Assembly: GCA_033064195.1 (NCBI GenBank)
Contig: JARBJD010000035.1
Coordinates: 124,001-188,000 of the forward strand
Length of the DNA stretch: 64,000 nt
Reading direction: 5' to 3'
Source: Blattamonas nauphoetae
Taxonomy: Eukaryota; Preaxostyla; Oxymonadida
Within the stretch, counting starts at the first letter, position 1, and each line of letters starts with the position of its first letter. The position numbers and the translations under genes are program-made. This document shows positions 40,595 to 52,200 of the stretch, piece by piece. The notes below the pieces were generated by a model, which saw only the letters and a program-made list of their open reading frames with translations, was not told the origin of the DNA and made no database searches.

Positions 40595-42590
40595 ATGGAA
40601 CGAACAAAAATCCAGAAAGTTTCTGATCCAAATATACGACGCACCATTATAGACGATGAAACGGGAGAAGAATCACTTTTAACCGATGAAGAGCTGGAAA
40701 TCTTAATGCGAATCGAAAGCGGAGCATTTGCGACATCATACGCTGATGACGAAATAGTTTTACTTTTTTTCTGCCTATTTTCATTCACAATCATCTTCTT
40801 AGCAATGGTCCTTCGACTATGACAGTATTCATCCTCTCACCAATCGATTGAAGCCCAAAAGCTCTTTCCTCCCTTCAAAACACGAAGCAAAGCGTGTTGC
40901 TGAGCTTGTCCGTAAGATTGAAGCCGGACACTTTGATCAGAAAGAGAAGGAAGAAGAGGATGTTTTCGAACTGTGGCCAGAAGACACGGATCCATCTCAG
41001 TGGAAACCCAGGCACAAACGACTGGAAGCCCCTCCTATCCGCCTCCCAGGTATCGTCTCTTTTCGATTTATTCCTTCCTCACTTCTCTGCACTCCAGGCC
41101 ACGCCGAATCATATAACCCACCGACAGAATATCTCTTCACTGAAGAAGAGAAGAAAGAATGGGAAGAGACTGAACCAGAAGATCGTGTCATCCCGTTCAT
41201 TCCTCAGAAGTACCTCGTTCTTATTCGCTCATCTTTCCAGGTTTGATACTCTGCGACACGTTCCTGCTTACGAAGGAATTCTTCGCGATCAGTATCAACG
41301 CTATCTGGACCTCCACGCATTTCCTCGGTTGGAAAAGCGACGTGTCCAGATTGACCCAGACTCCCTCCTTCCATCTCTCCCACAACCATCCGATCTCCTC
41401 CCATTCCCCCAAAAACTCAGTATTGAGTTCAAAGGACACACACAGCCAGTCACTGCTGTCACATGCGATCCCCACAACGGAGAGTACATGGCATCTGGGG
41501 CATATGACGGGACTCTCAGAGTGTGGGACGTGTTGTCGGGACGATCGGTCAGATCTATTAAATTCAACGCTCCAATCGAGGATATTGCGTGGAATCCGAT
41601 GTATTCTATCATTGCTGTTGCCTCTGGAAACATGGTCTATTTGTATTCTCCAAATCTCAACCCAATCTCCAACGAAAAGACAAATCTCATGCTTCGAACA
41701 GACCGGAGAGATAAACGTGATGAAGATGGTGAGGATGGAGATAATAAAGATCCGAAGAGCAAATCGATCCTGAAATGGAGAACGCCAGACTCCGAATCAA
41801 AACAGAACGGCGTCCTCCTCGAACGGCAGCATCCCAAGCCTGTTCTGAATCTTGCATGGCACCCACAAGGAATATTTCTATCTTGCGTGTCGTCAGACAA
41901 CAGTGCTTCGTCTCTTTACATTCACAACATCGCGACTCGAAAGACGGCCCAACCGTCAAACAAACGGAAACTGGTCCGATGTGGAATGTTCCATCCCGCC
42001 AAACAACAATACTTTGTGGCATATTTGAAGCGTATGCGTTATTTTTGTTTTTTTCATGGTTTTATCTCGAATGATCATCAACACATCCCAATTCTCTTTT
42101 AGACATTGAAATTCATTCTCTGGATAAAACTGATTCCGTCAGAAAGTTGCGTGGTACAATGACGAACATCACATCAATGTGCATCCATCCAACGGGCGAT
42201 CATCTCATCGCATCGTCAGCTGAAGGAAAGATATCATGGTACGACCTGAACTCTGACTCCAACCTCCCATTCAGAGTGTTGGCAGCGTCTTCGACTCAAT
42301 TTTATCGAGTTTCCTTCCATCCAGCTTATCCACTGTTCGCTGGATCCACATTGAAAGGAACGATACAGGTTGTTCATGGGAGTGTGACAACTGATCCCAC
42401 AGTGCCTCCGCTCATTGTTCCTGTTAAATTATTATTTGGGCCGAAACGAATAACGATTCGGAGAGGAGATGATGGAGAAATTGAGTCGAAGGAGGCCGGA
42501 GTGCCATCTTCCCGATGCTGTGCCTTCCACTCACGACAGCCATGGATTTTTGGAGGTTTTGATGATGGCGTGGTCAGAATGTATATTTGA
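40595..42590 (+). CDS. BOP1: Ribosome biogenesis protein BOP1/ERB1
   Basis: BOP1 is the scaffold of the PeBoW complex (with Pes1 and WDR12) needed for 27S/32S pre-rRNA processing in the nucleolus. Five exons: 40595-40756, 40803-41049, 41098-41209, 41241-42031 and 42103-42590, coding 599 residues. The BOP1-specific N-terminal domain shows FLPSKHEAKRVAELVRKIEA, LPGHAESYNPPTEYLF spanning intron 2, and FDTLRHVPAYEG spanning intron 3. WD repeats follow, with GHTQPVTAVTCD and SGAYDGTLRVWDVLSG. The protein is shorter than the yeast and human forms, mainly at the N-terminus. All four introns are 31-71 nt. Confidence 0.92.
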
Positions 42591-42798
42591 GGCTTTGATA
42601 ACGTTTTAATTTTTGCATGAACACACTTCACGATGAAAAGATGAATTGTACTTTTTCTCTCTGTATGCAGTGAAAGCACAAACATCTGTGTTGGTGAGTA
42701 TTTGAGCATGATGTTTGAGAGATGCGCACAAGTGTTTAGATCGCCTCGCTCAAAAAGAGCATCAGAACAAATCAAATGAAGAATGATTGAAGTGAGAG

Positions 42799-43476
42799 TT
42801 ACTTAAGTGTTGCTGCTGGTTGATTTGGATTGTTTTCAAGTAACCATGTTCCAAGCCATGCCTGATGGAGGAGAATCGAAAGAGAAAACGAGGCAAACAA
42901 TCGGGTTTTCCGGTTTAAGTTTACACAGCTCGAGCAGTCCTTTGGATAGTAGTGGTGTGATGTAGGTTGTGACATATGTGTTGGATTCCTCAACAGTTGG
43001 AACAGGATCAACAATCATATTCGGAAACCAGAAATTGACTTCCCTGCGAGCATCAGCAGGATTTGCTGATCCATGGACCGCATTTGCTTGGCCATCTGTT
43101 CCAAACCTGGCTCGAATAGACTCTGGTTTCTCTTCGCGGGCTTTTAGGGAATTAGTTGGACCTAGAGAGAAGAAGATGCACGAAAGATTGAGAACAAACC
43201 AATGAGTGCTCTCCATTCAACAATTGCATTCTCTTTGGAGAGAACCATAGCTACAATAGGTCCGCTTGCCATAAATTTAACGAGATCATTGAAGAAATGT
43301 TTGCCTTCATGTTCTTTGTAGAATAGAGCAAGCTTTTCTGGAGAGCATGAGACTTCTTTCTTTTGAATGATTTTAAATCCATTTTCTGTGATTACATCGA
43401 TGATTTCGTTTTGTCTAGAGAAGGCATCTGGTTTGATGAGGGCGAGAGTGAGATTTGGTGGAGTCCGATCCGACAT
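42799..43476 (-). CDS. NME5: NME5-type nucleoside diphosphate kinase with Dpy-30 domain
   Basis: Three exons: 43476-43200, 43161-42890 and 42861-42799, 203 residues, close to animal NME5 (about 212). The NDK domain begins LTLALIKPDAF and contains FMASGPIVAMVL and a GTDGQANAVHGSANP segment with the family His in VHGSANP. The C-terminus is a Dpy-30 motif, YVTTYITPLLSKGLLELC followed by PENPIVCL and AWLGTWLLEN. The second intron is only 28 nt (42862-42889) and lies exactly inside the Dpy-30 helix. NME5 proteins are part of the radial spoke of motile flagella, so the gene predicts a flagellate stage. Confidence 0.9.
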
Positions 43477-43645
43477 GTTGAATCACCCCCACAACATTAT
43501 TTGTGACAGAATGACATCGGAAATATCGAGAGATACATTCGTGTAATCATTGTACATTTTCACAAAACATCTAAAATTGTATTTTTTATTTCCCTCTTCG
43601 TGAAGCGACGTGGTTGTTCAAAAGACTCAAAACGTATTTTGTTGC

Positions 43646-45430
43646 CTAGTTCTCAATGATCTGCCCAGATTGCTGAGCATCAATAAGGACCTGGCGTGCT
43701 TCGTTGACCTTTCCAAGCAGCTCTGTTGGTTCTTCCAGCAGGCGGATGAGCTCCTGGGCATCAAGCTCAAGAAGCATTCCAGTAATCTTCCCAGCGAAGG
43801 ACGCATCGATTTTCTCAATTTGAGGGAAGAGAGCCTCACCAAGTGTTTGTCGCTGGTCGTCTGGGGACATCTGAGCAAGAGCCTGGGTATCGACAGGAAC
43901 AGGCTGAAGTCCTTGAGCTCCAGGGGTCGAGTGTTCGCTTCCGCTTCCACTGGCTTGTGAGGTGGGTGTGGATGGGGTGTGTCCGGGTGATGCAGTGTGT
44001 CCTGGAGATGCTCCATGAATCTGGCCAGGTGAGACTTGCTGGTACGGTCCATAAGGCATTCCACGCCCAGCTTGTGGGAAGGGCATTCTTCCGTATGGCA
44101 TCATTGGCATGCCGCGTCCCATCATCATCATGGGAGGGTAGCCCATTGGGTACATTCCAGAGGACGGTGGGGTGAGTTGTTGGGTTGGGGTGCCCATGAA
44201 TTGTGGGCGGCCGAATCCGGGCGAGTATTGCTGCATTGGCTGCATTCCGGGGGAGCCGGGGAAGAATGGACCGAAGCGCATCATACCTGGACCCATCTGA
44301 GCCATTTGGCGCTGAGCCTTCTGGTGGGAGGTAATTCGTCGTTCTTCGCGTGATTGAGCATAGTTAACGTACAGCTCAGTCTCGGAATCCGGGCTCTTCT
44401 GACCGTTGAGCTCGAGGTATGCCTTACGGGCTTCCTCGTCCTTGGAGAAGCAGCAGAAACCGAATCCACGGGACACCTGGTTTTCTCCGCGCATAACACG
44501 GCATGAGGTGATTTCACCGTATTGTGCGAAGAGTTGCTTGAGCTGCTCGTCGGTATATTCGAGAGGGAACCCACGGACGTACAGGTTGCGGTATCTTGTC
44601 TGTTCTCTGAGCATTTTCTTGTAGCGAAGACGTTCCTTCTTTGTACGAGCAATGGAGACTTTGATTGGCTTGTCGTTGAACTTGTGCTTTTCGTTCAGGT
44701 TTTCCACAGCTGTCTTGACAGATTCCTCCTTCTCGTAGTAGACAAATCCGTGGAAGATGAGAGCGCTGTTTCTTGCCTGGAGGATGGTGACTTTGGTGAC
44801 TTCACCGAATTTTGTGAACGGTTCCTTAAGGGTATCCTCTTTGATGGTTTCATCGAAGCCGGTGACATACGCAGTTTTGTGTTCAGCTTGATCGGGAGAG
44901 CGATACTTCTCGATGGTGATGTCGCTGTCTCCAAGCTTTGTATTGTTGAGTTGAGCCAGTGCTTTCTCAGCGTCAGCCTTGTCCTTGAATTGCACAAACC
45001 CATATTTCTTGTTATCAAGTCCTACGCGGTCAGGAACGTATGCGGATGACACTTCTCCGATTTGGTTGAAATGCTCGTGAACTTGCTTTGTAGTGTAATC
45101 AGCAGGGATTCCCTTCACAAACAGGTTTCCTTCGTTGTTTTCGCGGATCTTGGAATCAGTTTGGGACCACATAAGACGGAACTGCTTGTTCTTGAGTTTC
45201 TCGTAGTTGTACCTTTTGAGGACAGCCTCAGCATCTTCACTGCTTCTGAAGTTGAGATACCCGTATTTGAGAGATGCATTAGGGGGTGTATGATCTCTGC
45301 AAACACGAACACTGGTGAAGAGATCCTTGTTCATTTTCTGGTTGAAAAACTGGACCAAATCATTCTCAGTAACGTCTTCATGGAGGTCTGAGATGAAAAG
45401 GGTGTTTTGACGTGTGCCTTGTGAAGCCAT
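43646..45430 (-). CDS. Poly(A)-binding protein (PABPC type), 594 aa
   Basis: A single exon. Four RRMs in order: NTLFISDLHEDVTE with YGYLNFRSS (about 10-85); NLFVKGIPADYTTK with KYGFVQFKD (about 100-175); TAYVTGFDE with FHGFVYYEKE (about 190-265); NLYVRGFPLEYTDEQL with GFGFCCFSKD (about 290-365). A Met/Pro/Gly-rich linker follows, and the C-terminal MLLE domain contains GKITGMLLELDAQELIRLL (about 525-560), the PAM2-peptide binding site. Length and layout match cytoplasmic PABP, which covers poly(A) tails and promotes translation. It lacks introns, unlike most neighbours. Confidence 0.95.
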   Translation of the reverse strand: MASQGTRQNTLFISDLHEDVTENDLVQFFNQKMNKDLFTSVRVCRDHTPPNASLKYGYLNFRSSEDAEAVLKRYNYEKLKNKQFRLMWSQTDSKIRENNEGNLFVKGIPADYTTKQVHEHFNQIGEVSSAYVPDRVGLDNKKYGFVQFKDKADAEKALAQLNNTKLGDSDITIEKYRSPDQAEHKTAYVTGFDETIKEDTLKEPFTKFGEVTKVTILQARNSALIFHGFVYYEKEESVKTAVENLNEKHKFNDKPIKVSIARTKKERLRYKKMLREQTRYRNLYVRGFPLEYTDEQLKQLFAQYGEITSCRVMRGENQVSRGFGFCCFSKDEEARKAYLELNGQKSPDSETELYVNYAQSREERRITSHQKAQRQMAQMGPGMMRFGPFFPGSPGMQPMQQYSPGFGRPQFMGTPTQQLTPPSSGMYPMGYPPMMMMGRGMPMMPYGRMPFPQAGRGMPYGPYQQVSPGQIHGASPGHTASPGHTPSTPTSQASGSGSEHSTPGAQGLQPVPVDTQALAQMSPDDQRQTLGEALFPQIEKIDASFAGKITGMLLELDAQELIRLLEEPTELLGKVNEARQVLIDAQQSGQIIEN

Positions 45431-45781
45431 TGACTGGAGTTAGATGGATAGTGAATAATGAACAGAATGATGATTGATAAGGATGATGAATGGAACGTAT
45501 TATCTTCTCTCAGTAAATTGGTAAAAGAGTGAATACGATAATAATAAGTGAAGAATGAACTAAGAAAATTGAACTGTCGCTACATACGTGAGGGACAAAT
45601 CAGATCAAACCTATAATTGTAGATCCGACGCTCGGACAAAATTGTGGTTTTACGAATTCTCGAGAGGATTCTCCATCAGTAGATCGCTTGTTATGTATTG
45701 AGAGTAAAAATGAGTTTGTCATCAAATGAAAGGCGAATGGTGGTATTCAATGCAATGATCAATCTGAAGTGAAAAACTTGT
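45431..45781. other. Intergenic spacer upstream of the PABP gene
   Basis: AT-rich, no frame or repeat recognised. It must hold the PABP promoter and the 3' end of CCT3. Confidence 0.4.
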
Positions 45782-47740
45782 CTACTCTGCCATTTCCTCA
45801 AGTTCCGCCTCAGTTGGTTCATGCTGTTCACCGTCGCCAGCCTTCTTCTTCACACCACTCACAATATCATCGATTCTCAAGAGCATACAGGCAGAATCGA
45901 TGGCAGATTTGAAAGTCTGTGTCTTGACGGAGAAAGGCTCCCAAATTTCTGTTTTGCGAATGTCGACGATCTCTCCGGTATTTCCGTTAATACCCCAGAG
46001 AGGCTGGTCTTCTTTGAGTGGCTCTTTTCCAGAAACCTTTGTCCACATTTCGTGGTGTTTTGCACGGAGTTCGGTGATTGTGCGGATGATGTTCGCACCA
46101 CAGTTCTCGATAAGTGTCTTGGGAATGATTTCAAAGGCAGTGGAGAGAGATTGACGAGGCCATTGAGCAACCCCTTCCTCTTCAGCCGCTGTCTTTGCGA
46201 GGTATGCTGCGATGGCCATTTCGGTTGCTCCACCACCTGGAAGCAGACGAGGGTTGACCATGATGTTTCGGGCAACACACATAGCATCCTGGAGGTTTCG
46301 TTCGATCTCGTTCAGAACATCCTTTGACGCTCCACGCAGGATGATTGAGCAGGCCTTTGGATCTTTGCACTGGACAAAGTATGAGAAGTAGTCATCACCA
46401 ATTTTCCTGACCTCGAAAAGGCCGCATTCTGTGCCAATGTCAGCCTCTTTCAGCTCTTCTGGGCGATGGACGATTGTTGCACCTGTTGCACGAGCAATAC
46501 GATTGTTATCGGTTTTGCGAATGCGACGGATGGAGGTGATGTTGGCCTGAAGGAAGTAATGCGAAGCAAGATCCGAGAGTCCCTTTTCGGTGATGACAAT
46601 GTCTGGTTTCAGAGCGATGATTTTGTCGCACATTTGTTTGACTTCTTCTTCCTCTGCACGGAGCATAGCTTCCCAATCATTTTCGTTGGTGATCACAGCA
46701 TTTGTCTGAGACTCACCCTTTTTGTATTCGAGTGGGCAATCGAGGAGGATGATGCGTGGGTTTTCGATCTTGCGGCGCATCTTTGGATGTGTTGGGTCCT
46801 TGTTCATCATGACACCGTCAAGAACCTCGCTTTGGCTTTCAGATCCACCAGGGATCTTTTCGACCTTGGCATACCGTTTCAGATCGATTTCTGCTGGCGC
46901 GTCTGTCCTGTCCTTACGACGGACGGTAACTTTGCGGACAGCTTCGTAGGCAAGTTTGCACATCATGTCCATCCACTCAGAGGCAAATTTAGTGCCGAGT
47001 GTTGTGCGAAGGAGGGAAAACATCTCTTCTTTGTTGTCAGTGTCGATCTAAGATTGTGAATGAATAGCTGATCCAAAATAAGAAAGTACCTTTCTGCTGA
47101 TTAGGTTGCAGACGTGAAGAGCTGCCTGAAGACCGCGTTGGTAACTGCCGCAGATAATAGTGGGGTGAAGTTTCTTTTCCAGAAGTTCTTGGCTGACCGA
47201 CAAGACCTCGCCAGCTATGGAAGGAGAGAGGATAATGGTCAAAAGGATCACAATAATTGAGAGAGAGGAACATCATGTAAATAAGAGAAAGTTGGATGAG
47301 GTACGTGGAAGGAGAACCAGATGGTTGATACAAATGGAGTAGAGAGAAGAGGGAAGGGTATATGGGGAAAATAGCATGTTATCACACCAAGAACAATTAC
47401 TGAAGTTGTTCCATCACCGACTTCTTCGTCTTGTGAACGTGAGAGCTGAATAATTGTGCGAGCAGCTGGATGAGTGACATCGATCTCACGGAGAATGGAA
47501 TTGCCATCGTTGGTGATCAAAATGCTTCCCATAGCATTGAGGATCATCTTGAGCATTGCGCGTGGTCCAAGACAGGTGCGGATTACATTGGCAGTCTCTC
47601 TTCCAACGTTGATGTTGCGAAGCTGAGCCTGATAGCCTGTTTCACGCTTAGCGGTTGTATCTGACAGGAGAGTGAACAAATTGGATTATGAATGGACTGG
47701 TTTACACACTGAGCACAAGAACTTGTCCAGGGCGCATCAT
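45782..47740 (-). CDS. CCT3: TRiC/CCT chaperonin subunit gamma
   Basis: Subunit of the cytosolic chaperonin that folds actin and tubulin. Four exons: 47740-47710, 47660-47388, 47214-47090 and 47047-45782, 564 residues. The first exon is only 31 nt and encodes MMRPGQVLVL, which fits the conserved CCT3 start (MM...VLVL) and joins to TTAKRETGYQ; it is easily missed. Further motifs: TNDGNSILREIDVTHPAA, SQDEEVGDGTTSVIVLAGEV across intron 2, VITEKGLSDLASHYF, RIRKTDNNRIARATGA, LLPGGGATEMAIAAY and LLRIDDIVSGVKKK. These identify the gamma subunit rather than another CCT. Introns are 42, 49 and 173 nt. Confidence 0.95.
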
Positions 47741-47983
47741 TGGATCTGAGCTGGATCGACCCCTTATTGTTTCTCATCAGATGGCTCAGACGAACATACA
47801 TCCAAAAGACATGTCCATCAGTTTGTGGAATCAACACAAACTAGACAACTCCATTTTGAGAATTAAAAGCGTCAGAACCAAAGTTGATGAGAGATCAGAG
47901 AAATGCAAGGAGCTGAAATCGAAACATCATCTTGAATGTGTTCAAGAAAGTCCTTATCAGGGTAGACGTTTGAAAAACAACTT

Positions 47984-49113
47984 TCAGAGAGGTCCAGGCT
48001 GAAAATCCACATCAGAAAGTTCGTGAAGGCCAATCTGGACTGGTATACTTCGCTGTTGTGCAGTGGCGGGTCCCTAAAACAGAAGAGAATGAAATATGAT
48101 GAAAATGAGTGTGGGGTTACCGTTTCCCAATCAGGGCCAGCCGCAAATGCCAAAAATTTGTTATCTGGGCTAAAACTGAGAGCTGTGATTGGATGTTGGA
48201 AAAGTTGTGATTTCCGGCAGAGTTTTCGATTTGCCATGTCCCAAATTGAGTAAGTACAGTCACCACCTGAAGATAACAGACATGTGACAACAATGCCAAA
48301 AGCATACCGCCTGTACACAGGAAGGACGTGGAACTGTAAGATATCGCATTAACTGCTGAAATAATTCGAGTGGTTTGATTGCTTTGAGCAGTGAATGGGA
48401 AGGACTTGAATTGTTGTTCGTTGAATGAGTGTGTTTGGACTTTTCCGTTTCGTGTTCCAATTGATGACGCATACATGTTAGGCATGATTGCTGCGCATGT
48501 GGCTTGAGTTTCCACTTGAAATTGGTTCATGGGCTTTGTGGGATTTCGAAGATCGATCACATAAAGCATATGCTCAGCCGTTGACACAACACAGCAATTG
48601 TCAAATGTATCCATGGCGTATATACGTTCGTTGAGGGGAATTTGCATGACAGGTTGAGCGCCTGCAGTGCCATTCCAGAACGAGACTTTTCGATCCCACG
48701 ATGCTGTGGCTATTGAATTAACTGTACTATTAAATTTAACAACACGAATTGGGAGTTGATGCTATATGGATGAAACAGAGAGAATGAGGGAAATGAAGCC
48801 GTCAGACCTCCCCAATTTTAGTTTCTTGCTTTGTGTTGAGATCCGTTAATTTCACATAAACATCGCCTCCAACAGTAACAAGCGTGGTTGAAGTCGGAAA
48901 ACAACAGGAAAATATTGGTCTTTCATGCTTGACTTGTGCTACTGGTGGTGCAGGCCCTTTCGATATATCCCAGATGTTTGTTGAGGCATCCCAACTTGAT
49001 GCGGCAAAGAAGTGCGAGCAAGGTGACCAAGATAGACAGGAAATAGTATCACCCTGAACACCAGGCACGCTATGAAGAACAGGCAGCGGTTTTTGATTCT
49101 GAGAGAAGGTCAT
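47984..49113 (-). CDS. RAE1: mRNA export factor RAE1/GLE2
   Basis: A WD-repeat protein that docks mRNPs at the nuclear pore with the GLEBS motif of NUP98. Four exons: 49113-48808, 48761-48308, 48266-48121 and 48073-47984, 331 residues. The start at 49113 (MTFSQNQKPL) is chosen because upstream in-frame sequence is hydrophobic and low-complexity. Repeats include GDTISCLSWSPCSHFFAASS, then SWDASTNIWD, SWDRKVSFWN, SSIGTRNGKVQTHSF and GGDCTYSIWDM. The IGTRNGKVQ and CTYSIWD wording is RAE1-like rather than BUB3-like. The last exon has only 29 codons. Confidence 0.85.
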
Positions 49114-49219
49114 TGTTTGTTGTGGGTTGACAAATGAAAATGGAAATAAACAGCCCTCAATAAAGATGGGATCAAATGAAGATAATGAAATGAAAAAGAA
49201 GAATAGTTGAATCAAGATT

Positions 49220-52200
49220 TCACTTTTTCCCTCCTTTCTTCTTCCCTTCCTTCGACGCCTCATTTGGAATCAAGACAGGAACATCGCCAGGTTGTGTATC
49301 TGTCCAAGACACTTCAATCTCAACAAACTCGGCAGAAACAGACTTGTCATGAAGAGACGGAGTCATGAAAATGTAAAACCTGCTCGTTTGAGAGAAAAGC
49401 TCGGGGTTGGCCTGTGTGAAGATGAACGAGAATGGGATCGCCATTTCGTCGCTGCTCTTCATCGTTCTGTGATGAATAAAGAGATTATTGGGTTTGTTTG
49501 TGGACAGAATGAATGTTGGAGTTTTTCGGTTCTTGGGGCGATGTTTCAGAACGAGTGGGATTTCGAGCTGTTTCAGGTCTGTTCCCTTTCCTTCTGTTTC
49601 AAAAAGATTGAGTCCAACAGTGAGTGAATATCGGATTGGCTTTGAATTAACGTCAGCATTGCCTCCGAGAAGCCAGACTGACGAGAGAGACGAATCGACA
49701 CCAGACACACACGAGACGAGACTTGCCGACTTTCCAGGGACGAGCGGCGTCACCTCAAACGAGAGAGAGCTCTGTGCTCCCTTCATCGCACTTGCAGACG
49801 ACGACCCTCCTCCTTGTGACACGTGGTACACCTGATGCGACGACAGTGGAGCTGTTTGAATGATCGGTCGGTTGACGAATTTGGAGACAGTGCTGACTTT
49901 GCTGGGAGTGCCCACAAAAAGATCAGAAGACGACTGTGGAAGGGAGATCAGCATGACAGGCTCCACAACAACCTCCCAAATCTCAAACAGAGACGCGCCA
50001 TACTCGTCGTTGAAGAGGGCGAGGGTGAAACGGTAGGGAAGCGGAGGAGACCCGTCATTCGATCGAAGGGCGGACGGGCGAGGGAGGGTCATTTCGATGA
50101 TCTGCGAGAGGACGATGGTGGACACATGGACGGACTCGGCGTTGTCTGACGAAGCGTGCTGGTAGAGAACACTGTCTCCACTCAGATTCGCTTGGTTGGA
50201 GCACATCACAACCTTCTTCACGAACGGAGGGTCGTACACTTCAGTGTCATTGTCGTACGAATTCTGTGATTCCGTTGAGTACGACGTGCGTGGAAGTTGG
50301 AGAGTGAGTTTGAACGTGCTTCCAGAGTCTTTGTCGTCGGGATCTTGCGATGATTTGTCGCGGTTTGGTGGATCTCCAATGATCACTCGGAAGGAGCGGT
50401 CGACGTGGTGAGGCAGGGGGCAGATGACGATGTGGGAGAGGCTGAGGTGCTGGCCGGTGGACGCACTTGTGATGGCGATCTCAGCGACTCGCGGCTCGAT
50501 TGGGGTGGAGAGAGAGGAATACGAGAGTGGGTACGACTGGCCGACTGGAAGTGATGTGACCACAATCCCGTCTCTGTTCATGTGCTCGGTCGACGAGAAG
50601 ATGCACGCAGATGGCGGGACGATGGGAGGAGTGATGATCAGCTGCTCGTCGTGTGAAGGAACATCCAATCTGACCTCCCGTGGAGGGGCACTGACACCAA
50701 ACGAAGACATGTTTTGTGTGATTTCCATGCTTCGACGAGGGTTCATAGTTGACACAGAATATCCATCGAATTGCTGGCTTCGTCGCATGTCACTGTCTCC
50801 CCCCTCACCACCCACAAATCGATCGTTGTCGTTGTACGATGTTTGGCCGTAACTGGACATGAACTGTGTTTGGAGGGCGTAGTCCTTTGGCTGGGTGGAT
50901 GTGGTGGATTGTGGGACAGCGGAGATCGAGCGGAGAACTGGCGGGCGACGTGTTTGGACTCGCTGGGCGGTTCGGAGAGGTCGTGACGTGCCCTGCTTCG
51001 ATCCAAGTTCTTCGCCCGAGTCGAACGATTGGAAGATGAACGGAAGAGCAGCGTAGTGTCCTCGCTTCACTTTGAATTTGGTGTAAATCTGGTTGGAGCG
51101 GAATTGGAGGATGGGGGCTGATGACTGGATGGAGGTCGTGTTGAGCAGAGGCATGTGAAGCGATGGGTGATGGAGTTCCTGTTCGTCGTCCGGTTTGTCG
51201 AACATTGGAATGATGTTGGTCTGGTTGGCGGTGTGATCTGTCGCGATGAAGAGCGGAGTGGCAAAGGGAGAGGTTGTGTCACTCAACTTCCCTCTTCCTT
51301 TCGTCACAAACACGTTTCGGAAGGAATCCGACTCTTCCATGTTGAGCAAGAGAAGCTCTTTCTGCAGTTTGGAATTCGCCTCTTTTGCTGCTTTCTTGTC
51401 CTGAAGCGACTCCTCCCCTTCCTCCAACAACTTCACTGTCACAATCAACTCTTCCCCTCCTTCGTCAGTCTCCCCAGCTTCGAGCTCGCTGAGTGTCTTC
51501 GGAATTTGGATCGGAACCTCAAAATACACCGCCGACCCGAAAGATGGGTAGATGACACGTGTTCGCGAGTTGTTCTCGAGGAAGAGGCTGTACAGCATGC
51601 GTCTCTTTTTCGACTCAATCTCACTCCGAATCTCGTTCGACTGCGTTCCCCTCTTGTCGATGTAATCTTCCAACGACCTCCGATTCCCTCGACCTGTCAC
51701 GTCTCCCTGCCCAGCGATTGTGACTGTCTTTGATTTTCGCGTCTTGTCGGCATGCACACTCCTCCCCATGATTGTTTTCATCATCCCCATTGACCCACCA
51801 TCGCCGAGCGGATCGTCGTAGAAAGATGGCTGGATTGTTCGAACAGCCACAATGTTTTTCTGTGTCAGGTCACCCAAGAACGCTCCTGTGCGAGAGGAGG
51901 ATGTGGTCGACATGACAGTTTGCGGGTTGAAGGCGTTTGAGTTGCGGTAGAATCGACGCTGTTGGAAGGTGGATGGGTTGACGTACATGTCCAGCCTCTT
52001 CTCGGTCTCCGTGCGGAGGAGGAGGAAGCGGATGAGCTGGTCTGTCTGGTATGTCAGAAGAGGCGAGCGGATTCGGGAGTGGGACACGGCTACTTTGAGT
52101 TTGGCGAGGTGGCGGTGAGGTGGAGGTTGGGAGTGGCAGATGAAGGCCGGTGAGAATGTCTGATTCTGGTTGAGAATCGACACAGACCGATTCGTTTCTG

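Noticed and set aside
45900-46154. Short plus-strand frames near CCT3 and PABP as overlapping genes
   Set aside because: No domain, no start context, fully antisense to conserved coding sequence.
46466-47059. 197-codon plus-strand frame
   Set aside because: Antisense to the conserved CCT3 equatorial and apical domains; no start context or family.
38744-47740. Reassigned TAA/TAG codons as in some oxymonads
   Set aside because: PABP and CCT3 end at TAG exactly where their families end, and the SR protein and NME5 end at TAA, so the standard code holds.
47984-49113. BUB3 identity for the WD-repeat gene
   Set aside because: BUB3 is the closest relative, but the TRNGKVQTHSF and GGDCTYSIWD wording and the C-terminal form match RAE1/GLE2 better.
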